A stretch of DNA of 64,000 nucleotides from Aselliscus stoliczkanus (taxonomy: Eukaryota; Chordata; Mammalia; Chiroptera; Hipposideridae). Made by a program: the position numbers and the translations under genes. Numbering within the stretch: the first letter of the stretch is position 1; each line of letters opens with the position of its first letter. Positions 1 through 11,500 of the stretch are shown here, one piece after another. The notes beneath the pieces were generated by a model. The model was given only the letters and a program-made list of their open reading frames with translations, was not told the origin of the DNA and made no database searches. The stretch lies in NCBI GenBank assembly GCA_033961575.1, contig CM066737.1:102204709-102268708 (forward strand). Reading direction: 5' to 3'.

Positions 1-129
1 ATCAGAACAACAGATGGCATTTGTGTCCCCAGATCATAACTGTGCTGAGCACTTTTCTCAGGACAGCTAGTGGGGTGCTTAGCAGCCCAGGCCCTGAGGC
101 CACACGGCCTTTTCCCTGGCCCCTGCAGC

Positions 130-310
130 CCCAGCTGCTGGTCACTTGCTGTGTAGCTTCTTAGCCTGCTGTGCCTCAGGTTCTGCACCTGTAAAATGGA
201 CATCAGAATAGTACCCACCTCATGGAATTCTTTTAAGATTTAAATCTGCCATACACGTGGGGATTTAGAGCAGTGCCTTGCCCAGAGAAAGCACTATTCA
301 GGTGTGGCTG
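130..310 (+). repeat. MIR SINE fragment
   Basis: Degenerate copy of the ancient mammalian MIR in forward orientation: the core motif CCTGTAAAATGGACATCAG is followed by a 'tacccacctcatgg' block and a 'gcagtgccttgcccag' block in the expected order. Confidence 0.75.
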
Positions 311-859
311 TTACGATTGTAATGCGAAGGGTTTATTGTATTGACCTGAGATTCTCTCAAAGCTTGTCTACACTTCAGTTAGTGATCTAGCATTAGCGTG
401 GGGTCCCCCCAGGGCAATGGAGGGAGAAGGGGCAGCCCAAGGAGGGGGGGCAGGTCACACCTTCGTCTTGCAGGTTGTCTCCACTCCCTCTGCTCTGCTT
501 CCTTCCTCCTGCTAATGTGGACTAGCAGAAGAATCCCCAAAAATCTAAGAAAAGAGATGTTAAAAGTGGGATAAGAATACTAAATGGGGAAAACACACAA
601 ACGATGAAAAAGAAAGTAACACTGCAGTGTAAGGGTAAAGGCAAGGCTTAGCATTTTTAAAGTCGAAAATTAGCATTTTTGTACTAGAAAATTGAGATAA
701 AAGCAGATCATGAAAAATAAAATTAGAGAAAGGGGAGGAGTTTACAAACTTAAATGAAGTGAGATGTTTTACAAAAATTAAAGGAATGATCACCTAAAAT
801 CCAAAAGTAATAAATGGAGAAGGAGAAAGATAGTGTCTGACCCTGACTGTGCACTTTCT

Positions 860-1020
860 AAGCACAAATAATTAAGATATTATGTGAATCATTTCAGCTA
901 GTCCTCTCAACACCCATAGGACCTTGCTGCATTTTGTATGAGAGAAAGGAATTTTAGCAAGGTTAAGCCACTTTTTAGAAAGTCACTGAGATGATTTCAC
1001 AGCCTGAACTCTTGACCACC
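860..1020 (-). repeat. MIR SINE fragment
   Basis: Weak antisense MIR: a block resembling 'tcatttcagctagtcctctcaac' is followed by 'gcaaggttaagccac' and 'cagcctgaactcttgacc'. It is highly diverged. Confidence 0.5.
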
Positions 1021-2302
1021 TCACTATACTAGATGGCTGGACTTTAATTGAAAAAGGGATGGCAAAACCCAAACAGCTCCCAGAGCTGAAAGCTTCCTAG
1101 TGCTGAGAGCCCTGAGACAGGGTTCCTCGGGTTTCAACAGCAGTGTCTTATGGGAGGAGAGCAGGAGGTGCAAAACATGAAGAGCCCGCCACTGGCTTCT
1201 GAAGGCTAGTCTGAAACCATATGCTTGGCCGGAAGTGGGACACAAACACTGAATCAGCTGGCCAGTCTGGCCCCAGGGCCACATAGGGAATATAAACGTG
1301 TCCCCCAGCCAGGTGACAGAAATACCACAGCTTAAGCTCAACAATCAGTGGCAGCTACATTGGGCCTCAGGGTTAGAGAGGCAATAGGGTGTGGTGGGCA
1401 CTGGGGCAAATTGACAAGCACTTGTCTCATTAAAGGAGTAACTGCTGTAGCTGCAATTACATGAAGGACTGTGGATTCACTCTTACCATTCTTCTAAAGT
1501 TTCAAGAGAATTTGGAAATTAGGAATTTTATGAGAGATCTCCTGATTTTCAAATGTTGGCAGCTTACTAAAAATATTTAAAACATGCATCTGTCAACACT
1601 ACGCAAGCCAAATATACCACATATCTGCACCCTGGCCAGTCTCGTGGCATCATGCCATCTTCTATGGACATTTAGATTGCTTCCACCTTTTAACTTGTAT
1701 AGCTTTTGGGGGCGAAAATGTTGGCTCTGAAAAGGAGAGGGAAATAAATCAGATTCAGTTGCTAGGATTATTAACACAAAGGTGGGGGTGGGCAGGACTA
1801 TTAATGGGTTAAACATTCTATATGAGACAGAATCTACCTAGTAGCAAACTCGAGAAGGAGATGGTATAATTTGGCAGGTATTTTTTTCCTGATAACCCTG
1901 CTATACACATTGGTGTCTTGCTGCACATTGGGAGTATTTCATAATCCTAAAACTTCTACTAGTCATCCTTCTCTAAAGCTTTGCTGACACTTGCTTTGTA
2001 AGTGAACATGGAGCTTATGTGCAGTTAATCTCTGTTGCATGTTATTTTGACTCCACAAAGACTAGGACAGAAAGGAAGACTCTGTCATTTTGTTGTCGTT
2101 GAGGATTTCCCCTGTGCCTAGGATCATCATCGCATGGCATGTGTGTTCAATAAATCCACCCAGAGCACTGCTCCTAACAGCCTGTGTACCTGCCTCTCAG
2201 TCTTTTCACTCCACACCTAGATTCATTCTGCATTCAGCAGGATCTAGCATCTCGCCTTGTCATTGATTGTCTTCCTATAGCACTTTTGGTGATAGTATGG
2301 AT

Positions 2303-2560
2303 CAGTGGTTCCTAATTGGGAATGCCTGGGAAGTCACTTGTGGTGCTTTGTAAAAACCCACACACCTGGGCCCTCCCTGAGAGTAACCAAATCAGAATTC
2401 CTGGTGCCAGGGCCCTAGACGAACATTCTTTATTTTTTTTCTTTTAGAGGGCAGTGTCCCTGGCCCTCATATGTGGGACCCGAACCGGGGCTGCTGGCAT
2501 CCCAAACCAGCTCTTAACCACCTCACCACTCGGCTGGCCCTAGATGTACATTCTTAATTT
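2303..2560 (+). repeat. MER5A-like hAT MITE, split by a SINE
   Basis: Diverged non-autonomous hAT-Charlie-type element. It begins near 'cagtggttcctaattgg' and contains 'cctgggccctccctgag' and 'aaatcagaattcctgg', the usual MER5A order. The 3' part is interrupted by the SINE at 2431-2540. Confidence 0.55.
2431..2540 (-). repeat. SINE-A (tRNA head only)
   Basis: Poly(T) at the left, then the reverse complement of the head (gggcagtgtc...catatgtgggacc...) ending in 'cggctggccc'. Near-identical flanks 'tagacgaacattctt' and 'tagatgtacattctt' are the target-site duplication. Confidence 0.9.
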
Positions 2561-2879
2561 TATTTTGTCTTTAAGGTATTTTCAAATCAAACTGAACTGG
2601 TAACATTCTGAGTCGATTCTCAACATATGGTTTTAAAGGAAATTTTAATTCTTTTTTCATGGATATGGCAAAAGATTAATTTTGTAAATACATTCTTGAC
2701 AGATCTGTAAATGATCAAGATAGATTTTGAATGCACAATATATATAACATTTCCCAAATTCTGAAAACCTGTTTCATCATATACCATGTACCATGTATAA
2801 ACTGCTTCTTCCTTCGTTCATCCAGCAAATATTATCGAGTACCTGCTTATGTGCTAGGCTCTGGTCTTAAGAATTGAGG

Positions 2880-3023
2880 GGACAGGGGACAGCCGAGTGG
2901 CGCAGTGGTTGGGAGCTGGCTTGGGGACGGGGGACAGCCGAGTGGCGCAGTGGTTGGGAGCCAGCGACCCCGGTTCGGTCCCACATATGAGGGCCAGTGA
3001 CACTGCCCTCAAAAAAAAAAAAA
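2880..3023 (+). repeat. SINE-A with tandemly duplicated 5' head
   Basis: The block starting GGGACAGCCGAGTGGCGCAG occurs at 2886 and again at 2931, a 45-bp period. The first copy stops at the 5' half of the anticodon-like stem and the second runs on to the B box and poly(A). Flanks AAGAATTGAGG (2869-2879 and 3024-3034) form one target-site duplication, so both heads moved as one unit. Confidence 0.88.
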
Positions 3024-3169
3024 AAGAATTGAGGAGACGGGTCCCTCTCATGTCTGTTATCTTGTAGAGCTTGTGTTCTAGCTTCTGTTCTTCCTATTTG
3101 GATTTCATAGTCTAGAGATAACAATAGCAATCTCATGGTTTACTTAGTTACTGTTCTAGTGCTTCACAT

Positions 3170-3345
3170 ATTTTGATTTATTTAATCCTCCCAACAGCCT
3201 TATAAGGTGGAGACTGTCATAATCCCCATTTTACAGATGAGGAAGCTGAGGCAGAGAGGTGAAGTAATTTGCGTAAGCCGCACATCCATTAAATGGTATA
3301 GTGGAATTTAAAGCCAAGCAGTCTGGCTCCAGAGCCACTATACAT
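3170..3345 (-). repeat. MIR SINE
   Basis: Well-preserved antisense MIR: 'aatcctcccaacagcct', then CCCATTTTACAGATGAGGAA, 'gctgaggcagagaggtgaag', and finally 'gtctggctccagagcc'. Confidence 0.88.
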
Positions 3346-4680
3346 CTCCTCTCTTCCTGTCACCTGGGAACACAAAGTTTGCCTTAAGCCATGCAGCAGG
3401 CATAGGCCATGTGGTTTCGAAGTTCACATGATACCCTGCTAGTCCCAATGAGCTGAAGGTATAATTCCTTGTATCCTAATTTGTAGATTTTTGCCGTTTT
3501 CCTCACCATCTCTGTTAATATTAGCAGGCTGTGTTATTGGATTTGGGAAGTTATCTGTTGTAATGAAGGAAGCAGAGAAGAGGTTTTGGACTGTAGGAGG
3601 AAAAGACCGATCACAAAGTCAGAGGTCATAAGGGAATCAGAACCCTCTTGAAGTTACATCCAGATCTTTCAACTGCATTTGCTTATAACTTCATAATGAT
3701 AGATATGCTTCCATTTTTTCCAAGTGGGCATTCCTGTGCTATTATTTTCCATTTTTTCTATCATTTTTATGAACTGATAGTTTGAGTACCAAGGCTCTGT
3801 TTTGAATGAGCCCCTCTGGGTTGCATGGTGGAGTTCTCAAAGGAGCTCCCTGCCCCCACATTCCTGTTTTTCTTTCTAAAATGCATACCTTAAATACTTG
3901 CTGTCATTAACATCATCACCAAGGAGCTCGGTCTGTATGGACAGAATTGCAAATAGAAGTTCAGTCCTGGTAATTGATCATACTGAGAATACAATCTGTT
4001 TGTATTTTCTTCTTCCAAGTCAAAAGCTCAAATCAGATGCCAGGCATTTAGTCTCTCTTGGCTGATGCATCCGGTTCCACAGCCTCCTGATACCTTGGAG
4101 AGTCGGATAATCCCCTGCCTGTTGAACTGAGCACGGCTCCTGATTCTGTTGCAGTTTGACGCTGTGTTCCAACACTGTTGGCAGGTCTTCTTGTCCATTG
4201 GCTGTGTTCTTGGGTCTGTGTCATGAGGGCGGGTACTGGGGGAATAGCCTTTGGCCCCTCCGGCTGCTCTAGTGCTGTAACTCACTTGGCACTTGGGCCA
4301 TCCCACTTCTCCACCTACTCCAGTGGGGCCTGTTTCTGAGAGGTGTCTGGTGACAGATCCCGCTCCTACCCAGCTGACACTGCAGTCACTGGCCATCCCA
4401 CTGATCGCCATGTCCACTGCCAAACAGATCATGCCCGAGATGCTGTCCTGGGCTGCAACACATGCAGAGACACTGGCGTGTTTAAGAAGCCCCACACGTG
4501 ATCTCAGCCACATGCTCCTGGTTAAGAACCTCGGTATAGATGTGCTCTCATTGAATCCAGCACTCCTCTCTCCCTGATGCTCAGCTTGTTTCCAGTGGTT
4601 CACTGTTTAATCACACAGCAGTGCGCATATGCGTGGTTAAATCTCTGTCCTGGTTTCTGTTTCCTGGGGATAAATTCTTT

Positions 4681-4715
<35 letters not shown>

Positions 4716-4835
4716 CTGAGCCATCCTGCCACCTGTTGGCAGCTCAGCTCAGGCTGGGCATCGAACTGCTGTTGCTCAGAGCTCTGCTTGCACTCTTGAG
4801 CGAGCTCTTAACCAACTGAGCCACTCGGCTGGCCC
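4681..4835 (-). repeat. SINE-B
   Basis: A run of about 31 T is followed by 'agctgagccatcctgccacc', a tRNA-like unit and terminal 'ccactcggctggccc'. Target-site duplication CTGGGGATAAATTCTT lies on both sides. Confidence 0.9.
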
Positions 4836-5246
4836 TCTGGGGATAAATTCTTAGAGATCAAATTTGGAGTCAGAGGACAGGCATATTTTAAGGCAGAGTG
4901 TAAACCAATGTGGCTGGTACCATGTTCAGGTGTGGAGAAAACATTAGGCCAGGTTTTCGGAGGCCGCGGGCTCAAGACCGCCCTGTGCTGCCAGTGGAGC
5001 AGGGCTATTGGCAGGTTTTTTGGTTTCCTTTCTCTTCCTTTGGTTCCATTTTCTTCTTTTGTAAAATGAACCCCGATATGAATCTGCACAGAGCGATGGC
5101 ACGGACAGTACTCCATCTTTCAGCCCGATAGGCAGGTGTATAAAAGAGGGGCACATCCGCTTGCATCCATGGCGGACTGGCTTAACAGCAGGCTTCCCTT
5201 TATGAAATGTGATGGCTTACTTGAGAACTGCTACGGGGTTTTATTG

Positions 5247-5361
5247 GGGTTTTTTTTGTTTTTTTTTGAGGGCAGTGTCACTGGCCCTCATATGTGGGAC
5301 CCGAACCGGGGCCACTGGCTTCCCAAGCCAGCGCTTAACCGCCGCGCCACTCGGCCAGCCC
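5247..5361 (-). repeat. SINE-A
   Basis: Inverse head with A/B boxes and poly(T) on the left. Flanking repeats 'ctgctacggggtttta' and 'ctgcttcggggtttta' mark the insertion. It lies about 180 bp upstream of a CTPS2 exon acceptor without touching the exon. Confidence 0.9.
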
Positions 5362-5538
5362 TGCTTCGGGGTTTTAAAGAAGCTGTTGCTGTCCTGTATT
5401 ATACGAGAAGAAAAGATAGATTACTATCTGGAGTCTGGTTCATTTGTAGGCCTCTGATCGAGATCAAAGAAACTTCCCCCACACATATTGCAAAGCTGAT
5501 TACGCCAATATTAATTTCACTCTTGTATCTTTACAGAG

Positions 5539-5592
5539 AAACTTTATGGTGATGTTCCTTTTATAGAAGAAAGACACAGACATCGGTATGAG
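5539..5592 (+). CDS. CTPS2: CTPS2 coding exon (KLYGD...RYE)
   Basis: Eighteen codons, [18 protein letters not shown], ending at GAG followed by the donor gtaggt. The acceptor is ambiguous: 'ttacagag' offers AG at 5535-5536 and at 5537-5538. I chose the second because it puts the exon in phase 0, whereas the first would need a preceding codon ending in AG, which cannot be the Arg expected from CTPS proteins. Confidence 0.88.
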
Positions 5593-8500
5593 GTAGGTGT
5601 GCACACTGAATTACTGTGGAATATAGACACCTACTGCAGGGAACTCCAATGATTATAAGCAGGCCTCTAGAGAAGAATGGGGGACTTGGACTCCCCTGGG
5701 CCGTATGCGGGTGGAATAGATACCAAAATAAGCCCAGAGTTCTGTTTTCAGGGAGGACTGGTGGGAATTGATACTGGGTATAGTGTTACTACAATTAGGA
5801 AAAATAGGCCATGTTTGGTCTTATTTTCCACTGGGAATTGACCCAACTGGCGGGACAAAAACTATTGATCTGCTTTGCCTAAGTGGTGGCTAGAATGTAT
5901 AAGAACTACTATGGACACGACAGTGTGGCCATTCATTCCTTTATACTTATTTTGCATCTGATACGCACTGGAGCGGAAAGGGACAAAGACACACATGGTC
6001 TCATTCCTGTTGGGAAGCTTACTTTTTAATTGGAGAGGACAAAAAAATAAGGTAACAAAAAATAATTACAGATTAAATCATATATCAGACAAGGTACTTT
6101 TATCTAGAATATAAAAAGAATTCTTACAACTCAATAAATAATGGCAAAGTATCTGAATTGACGGTTCTCCAAAGAAGACATACAAATGGCCAATAAAGAA
6201 ATGAAAAGATGCTCAACATCATTTGTCATCAGGGTGATGCAAATCAAAACCATAGAGATACTACTTTGCACCCACTAGGATGGTTATCATTGAAAGATGG
6301 ATGATAACAAGTGTTGGTGAGGATGTGGAGTAATTAGAGCTCTCAAACACTGCTGGTGGGGATATAAAACGGTGCAGCCACTTTGGAAAGTCATCTGGAA
6401 GTTCCTCAAAAGGTTAAACATAGACTGACCATATGACCCAGTAATTCTGTCCCTAGGCATATCCCCAAGAGAAATGAAAATGTAAGTATACACAACAACT
6501 TGTACACAAATGGTTATAGCAGCATTACTCATAATGGCCAAAAAAGTAGAAACAACTCAAAAGTCCATCAAATAATGAATAAAAAATATAATGTGGTACA
6601 TCTATACAATGGAATAATATTTGACAATAAAAAGAAATGAAATATTGGGACATGCTGCAATATAGATGAACCCAGAAAACATTATGCTAAGTGAAAAAAG
6701 CCCATCACAAAAGACCATATACTATATGATCCCATTAACATGAAGTGCCTAGAATTGGCAAATCTAAAGAGACAGAATGTAGGTTAGTGTTTGCTAGGGC
6801 TGAGATGGGGTTGTTGAGCAGGGCTGGGGGATGATGGTTAGAGGGTACACGGTGTATTTCTGGATTGATTGTGGTGATGGTTGACATCCTATGTGAATAT
6901 ACTAAAAACCATTGAGTTGTACATTTTTAGTAGGTGAATTGTGTAGTTTATGAATTATATCTCAATAAAGCTGTTAACAAAAGGAAAAATAATTTCAAAT
7001 TATGAGAACTAGCCTAATGTTCAAAAATAAAATCAAAGTGTATGGGGTTAAGATTGAGAAGGACGGATGGGACCCCACTTTGATTTTAGATGAGGCAGTG
7101 CTTTCTGTGAAGAAGAGGCTGAAAAGCTTGGGAGAAAGCTAGTGATGAGACGAGGGAGGGAGGAGGCTGTGAGGTAGGTCATCAAGTTGTTATCTACAAC
7201 CAGTATTTTAGTAGAAAACTTGCTCCAAGCTTCTCTTTAGAGTTTTTATGAAACTATATGTAAAGGAAGTTTTGGGGTTAATCACAAGGGAAATAAGATC
7301 GTTTCAACCCTCAAGCAGATTTCTGATTTGGGGAGAGAGAGTTAATTTTACACATAACTCAATATGGGGATGGCTATAAATAGCTGGTCTCGAGGTCCCA
7401 AGTCAGAATGTCTGTGTCACAGTCCTACCTTTTGAATCTCTTCTTTGGGTGAGAGAATGTGGGCCTTCCAGATTTAAGGGCTGTTATTAGACGATTTCTC
7501 AGGTTCCTCATGAGTTTAAAAATGGGCTTTGGGGGTTGAATATAGACATTAACCACTAGTTAGAGCATCACTGAAATGGAAAATCCACCTAGTTGATGGA
7601 GGACCTTTTAGGATGCTGATACATCTGTATTGTTCTGCTGCCCAAACACACTTTAATTTCTTGGTTTTCCAGGTGAACCCTAGCTTGATCAAGCAGTTTG
7701 AGCAGAGTGACTTAAATTTTGTAGGTCAGGATGTGGATGGGAAGAGGATGGAAATCATTGAACTGACAAGTAAGTGGGCTCTTCATTTTTGAAACTTTTT
7801 ATGGTGAGCTAACATCTTTTTGTGAACCTTAGGCATACAAAGCTATAATTTTGTTTGCTGTCTATCTTTGCCTCTCTCCTTTGAAATAAATATGCAACTA
7901 AAGATAAATAATATGACTAAATATAAAGTGTGTGAAAAAACAGACCATGTACAATACTAATCATTTGGGCCTATTAGTGTGAACCTACCATAAAATGATG
8001 TATTGTTTTTTTTGTTGTTGTTTTTTTAGCTGAGCCATCCTGCCACCTGTTGGTAGCTCAGCTTGGGCTGGGCATTGAACTGCTGTTGCTCAGAGCTCAG
8101 CTTGCACTCTTGAGTGAACTCTTAACCAACTGAGCCACTCGGCCGGCTCTTGATGTATTGTTCTGATTCTACCAATTCTACCAGTAGTATGCTTCCTTAC
8201 CATCATCCTTACCCCCTTCTCTTGTTGCCAGCCTCTAGGTTAGGTGCTCTGGGAAGGGCAGGTAGCCCACTGTTGAGTAGCACTCGGCTTTCTTCCTCCT
8301 TTGAGGAAGAATGGCCCAGAGCCCTCCTCACTTACTGGTGGCTGGTGTTGATGTCTGTTGCTTGTGGGATCTGGTCCCCCATTGCACGCGGTGTCCATCC
8401 CTCCCTATTACTCATGCTCCATGGTCAAGCTTGGGCCAGTCGTTTAATTTTTGAACACCTATCGCTGTACTCAGAGAAGTTTGTTTTTTTTTTAAAGATT

Positions 8501-11500
8501 TTTGGGTGAATTTGGGGAGGGGAACAGACAAGTTGCTGTCCTTTGGTTCTTCAGTCTAGTTGTGGAGGATGTCACTTCACTGGCCCATGTTGGTATTGTG
8601 ATCATTGCACTCTTCTTGGCTGAGGCAGATCAGTCGCCAGCCATTGAATGGCCGCTCACGGCGGCTCACACCAGCTGCCAGCCGCTCACGCTGGACATTC
8701 ACGGTAGTTACGGCAGCCCACTGCAGCCTACACCGTTGCCGGCGACTCAGGGCAGCCCTGCTCCAGGTGGAGTTGTTGTTCACCATCTTAGCTGTAGAGG
8801 GCGCAGCGTCACTGGCCCATGTGGGATCCAAACCTGCGGCCCTGCTGCTCAGAGCTTGCATCCCAAGCCAACTCTTAACCAACAAGCCACTCGGCAGGCC
8901 CGAGAAGTTTTTAGTAAGACCAAACACAGCACAAAGGGATTGGACTCGTGTTGAGGAAGATCACCAAGCAAGTTATTTGTGACTGGGCTGGGACACCCTG
9001 GGGGGCACAAACCATATGTGTTCTATTGATGAGGTAGAGGATGGTGTTCTCGCTCAGAGTTGCAAAGACTTGGGAAGCCAATGCTAACAGCTGGTCCCAG
9101 CTCTTTCCCTTGGCATTCTAGCCCTGAGCTTGGCAGACCATGGCCTGAGGCCACATCCAGCCTGCTGACTGTTTTTGTACAGGCAATGATCTAAGAATGG
9201 CTTTTACATTTTTAAATGGTTAAAAATTACGTTGTGAGATTTCTGACATGTGAAAATTATATGACATCCTAGTATCCATAAATAGTGTTATTGGAGCAGA
9301 GTCATACTCATTCATTCTTGTATTGTCTATGGCTACTTTTATGCTACACTGGCAGTGATGGGCAGTTGGAAAAGAGACTTTATGGTCCCCAAAGGCTAAC
9401 GTTATTTAATATTTGGCCCTTTACAGAAATGTTCACCAAACCCTGTTCTAGACCCACACATATGCACCTCTTTTAACTAACTTGAATTTAACATTTTCGG
9501 GTGCCTGCTTGACCTGTTTGTCTATCTGGATATTCTCCTAGCACTTCCAACTGAACTTATGTAAAACTAAATTTACTTGTTCTCCAAACTAGTTCTTCTC
9601 TTAACTGGTTCTGTTACGGTATCATCAGTCTTCTTGTCCAAGGTTCCTCACCCTTATCACTGACATTTGGGGCTGGATCATTCTCTGTGGTGGGCCGTCC
9701 TGTACACTGTGGGATGTTCAGCAGCACCCCTGGGCTCTACCCACTGGATGCCAGTAGCACCACTTCCCCCAACACCCCAGTTGTGACACTTAAACACATC
9801 TCCAGGCATTGCCAAATGTCCTTGAGGGACACATTTGCCCCTGCTTGGGAACCACTGTTCTAGACCATCGGGCTTGAAATTGAATTTATTTAGCTTTTTT
9901 CCCCTTTGTATCCCCAATTTGTAATCTGTTGTCAAGTGCTGTAGATTCCATCTCTGGAAAGAAAGAGTGCATATTGGATTGCATTCCGATCCCTGTCACC
10001 CTAGTCCCAGCACGTGCTGCTGACTATGCAATGAATGGGACACTAATGTGTTGGATAAACCACTCTGATTTTTTGAATGCTTTGTATGTACAGGATACTC
10101 TAAAAATGGTAGCATAATTTTCTAGAATCTACCTTTTCAATCTATATACTGTAGGCTCCAGAAAACCTGGACTACTTCCTCTTCTTCTAACTTTCCTATT
10201 TCTTTTTCCACTTTAGCCCATGTCACTAACCTCTGCTTCATATTCCTTTTCTTTGCCCCTTTCCTGTCTCTAATCTGTTCAGACTCTTCAGGAGTCCTGA
10301 GCAGGGAGGAGAATTATAGTTGGAAACAGTTTCTTTGAACACAGTAGTATGTTACCTGGCCCCTGAAAGAGGAAAGCAAGGGACTGAATGTGCACTCACT
10401 AGATGCTTCTCACTAGACTTCTTGCTAGGGACTCCGCATGCCTTATGTAACTTACAAGACAGATAATGGCATTCCCACTTTACAGAGGAGACTGAGTGCA
10501 AACAGGTTAAGTAACCTGCCCAAGGCCATCCAGCTAGAGTACCTGACCAGGCTGGAGCCAAACCAGGTCATTTTCTCCTTCTGCCACCACCCCTGTGGGA
10601 TTTTATTGTTCTTTTATTTTCATTGAACATTCCACCTAAGATTAGCAACCCATGCTAAAGTTGTGGATTAGAGTCTGAGGATTTATTTCCTATAGTCTTT
10701 CTGATGGAAATGCCCATCATTTCAAATTTGTATAGAGTGGATCCCTGTTTGGTGTTGACGTCTCTTCTGTCTTTCTGGCAAGTGAAAGGGCAGAGAATTT
10801 CTTAAGCAGATTTCTATTTGTTTGTTTGGTTCAAGGACTTATTCTCTCTTAATTCCCGCCCCTCCCCCCCCTCATTATTGTCAGCCAATATTAGAAACCT
10901 CTTTCATCACAAGGATTTAGATTCCCATTGACACTTTCAAATTTCATGTGGGTTGGAAAGGTAATGAGCACCACTGTAAAACCTTGCAATTTTAAAAAGT
11001 TGACTGCAAGGGAATTCATTTTATTACAGAAAATTCCCCAGAAGATTTGGACCTTAGCTATCCCTTAGAAGCATATCCATGAATCTCTACATTCCTAAAG
11101 GAATGCTAAAAAGAACAACAGCGCTTGAGATTAGTACAATGTCAGAATTTGGTTCAAAGCATTTAAGAGCATTATTTAAAAGATACTTTATCTGACTGAT
11201 AGAACATCATCAAAATAAAAACATTAGTTTCTTTTATCATATTGGCATAGGAGTTTTTTGGATAAAGTGATTCAGAGCAATGATCCATTTATTTAAATAT
11301 TCTGTCCCTGGCTATGACATGATCCATTGTTCAGCCTCTGTCTATAGCGGTACAAAAACACAATTACTATCTGATTCTTTCAAAGACATCCCTAGATACT
11401 GTAAGATTCATTACATCTTCAATTTAAAGCTACGTTGCTTAGTTTCTTTTCTAAGTGTGGATGATTTTTCTTCTACTTTTCTTGAGAGGATACATTCCTA

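Larger units (their letters stand above)
1..5538 (+). other. CTPS2: CTPS2 intron, upstream part (5' end outside window)
   Basis: No CTPS2 exon is recognisable before 5539; the preceding exon, which should encode the residues before KLYGD, lies outside the window. The interval holds MIR copies (about 130-310, 860-1020, 3170-3345), an MER5A-like fragment (about 2303-2560) and four young SINEs, all listed separately. In 311-859, 1021-2302, 2561-2820, 3346-4680 and 4853-5246 I see no gene and no repeat I can name. The stretch 4028-4603 is relatively GC-rich and open on the minus strand for 191 codons, but matches nothing I recognise. Confidence 0.75.
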
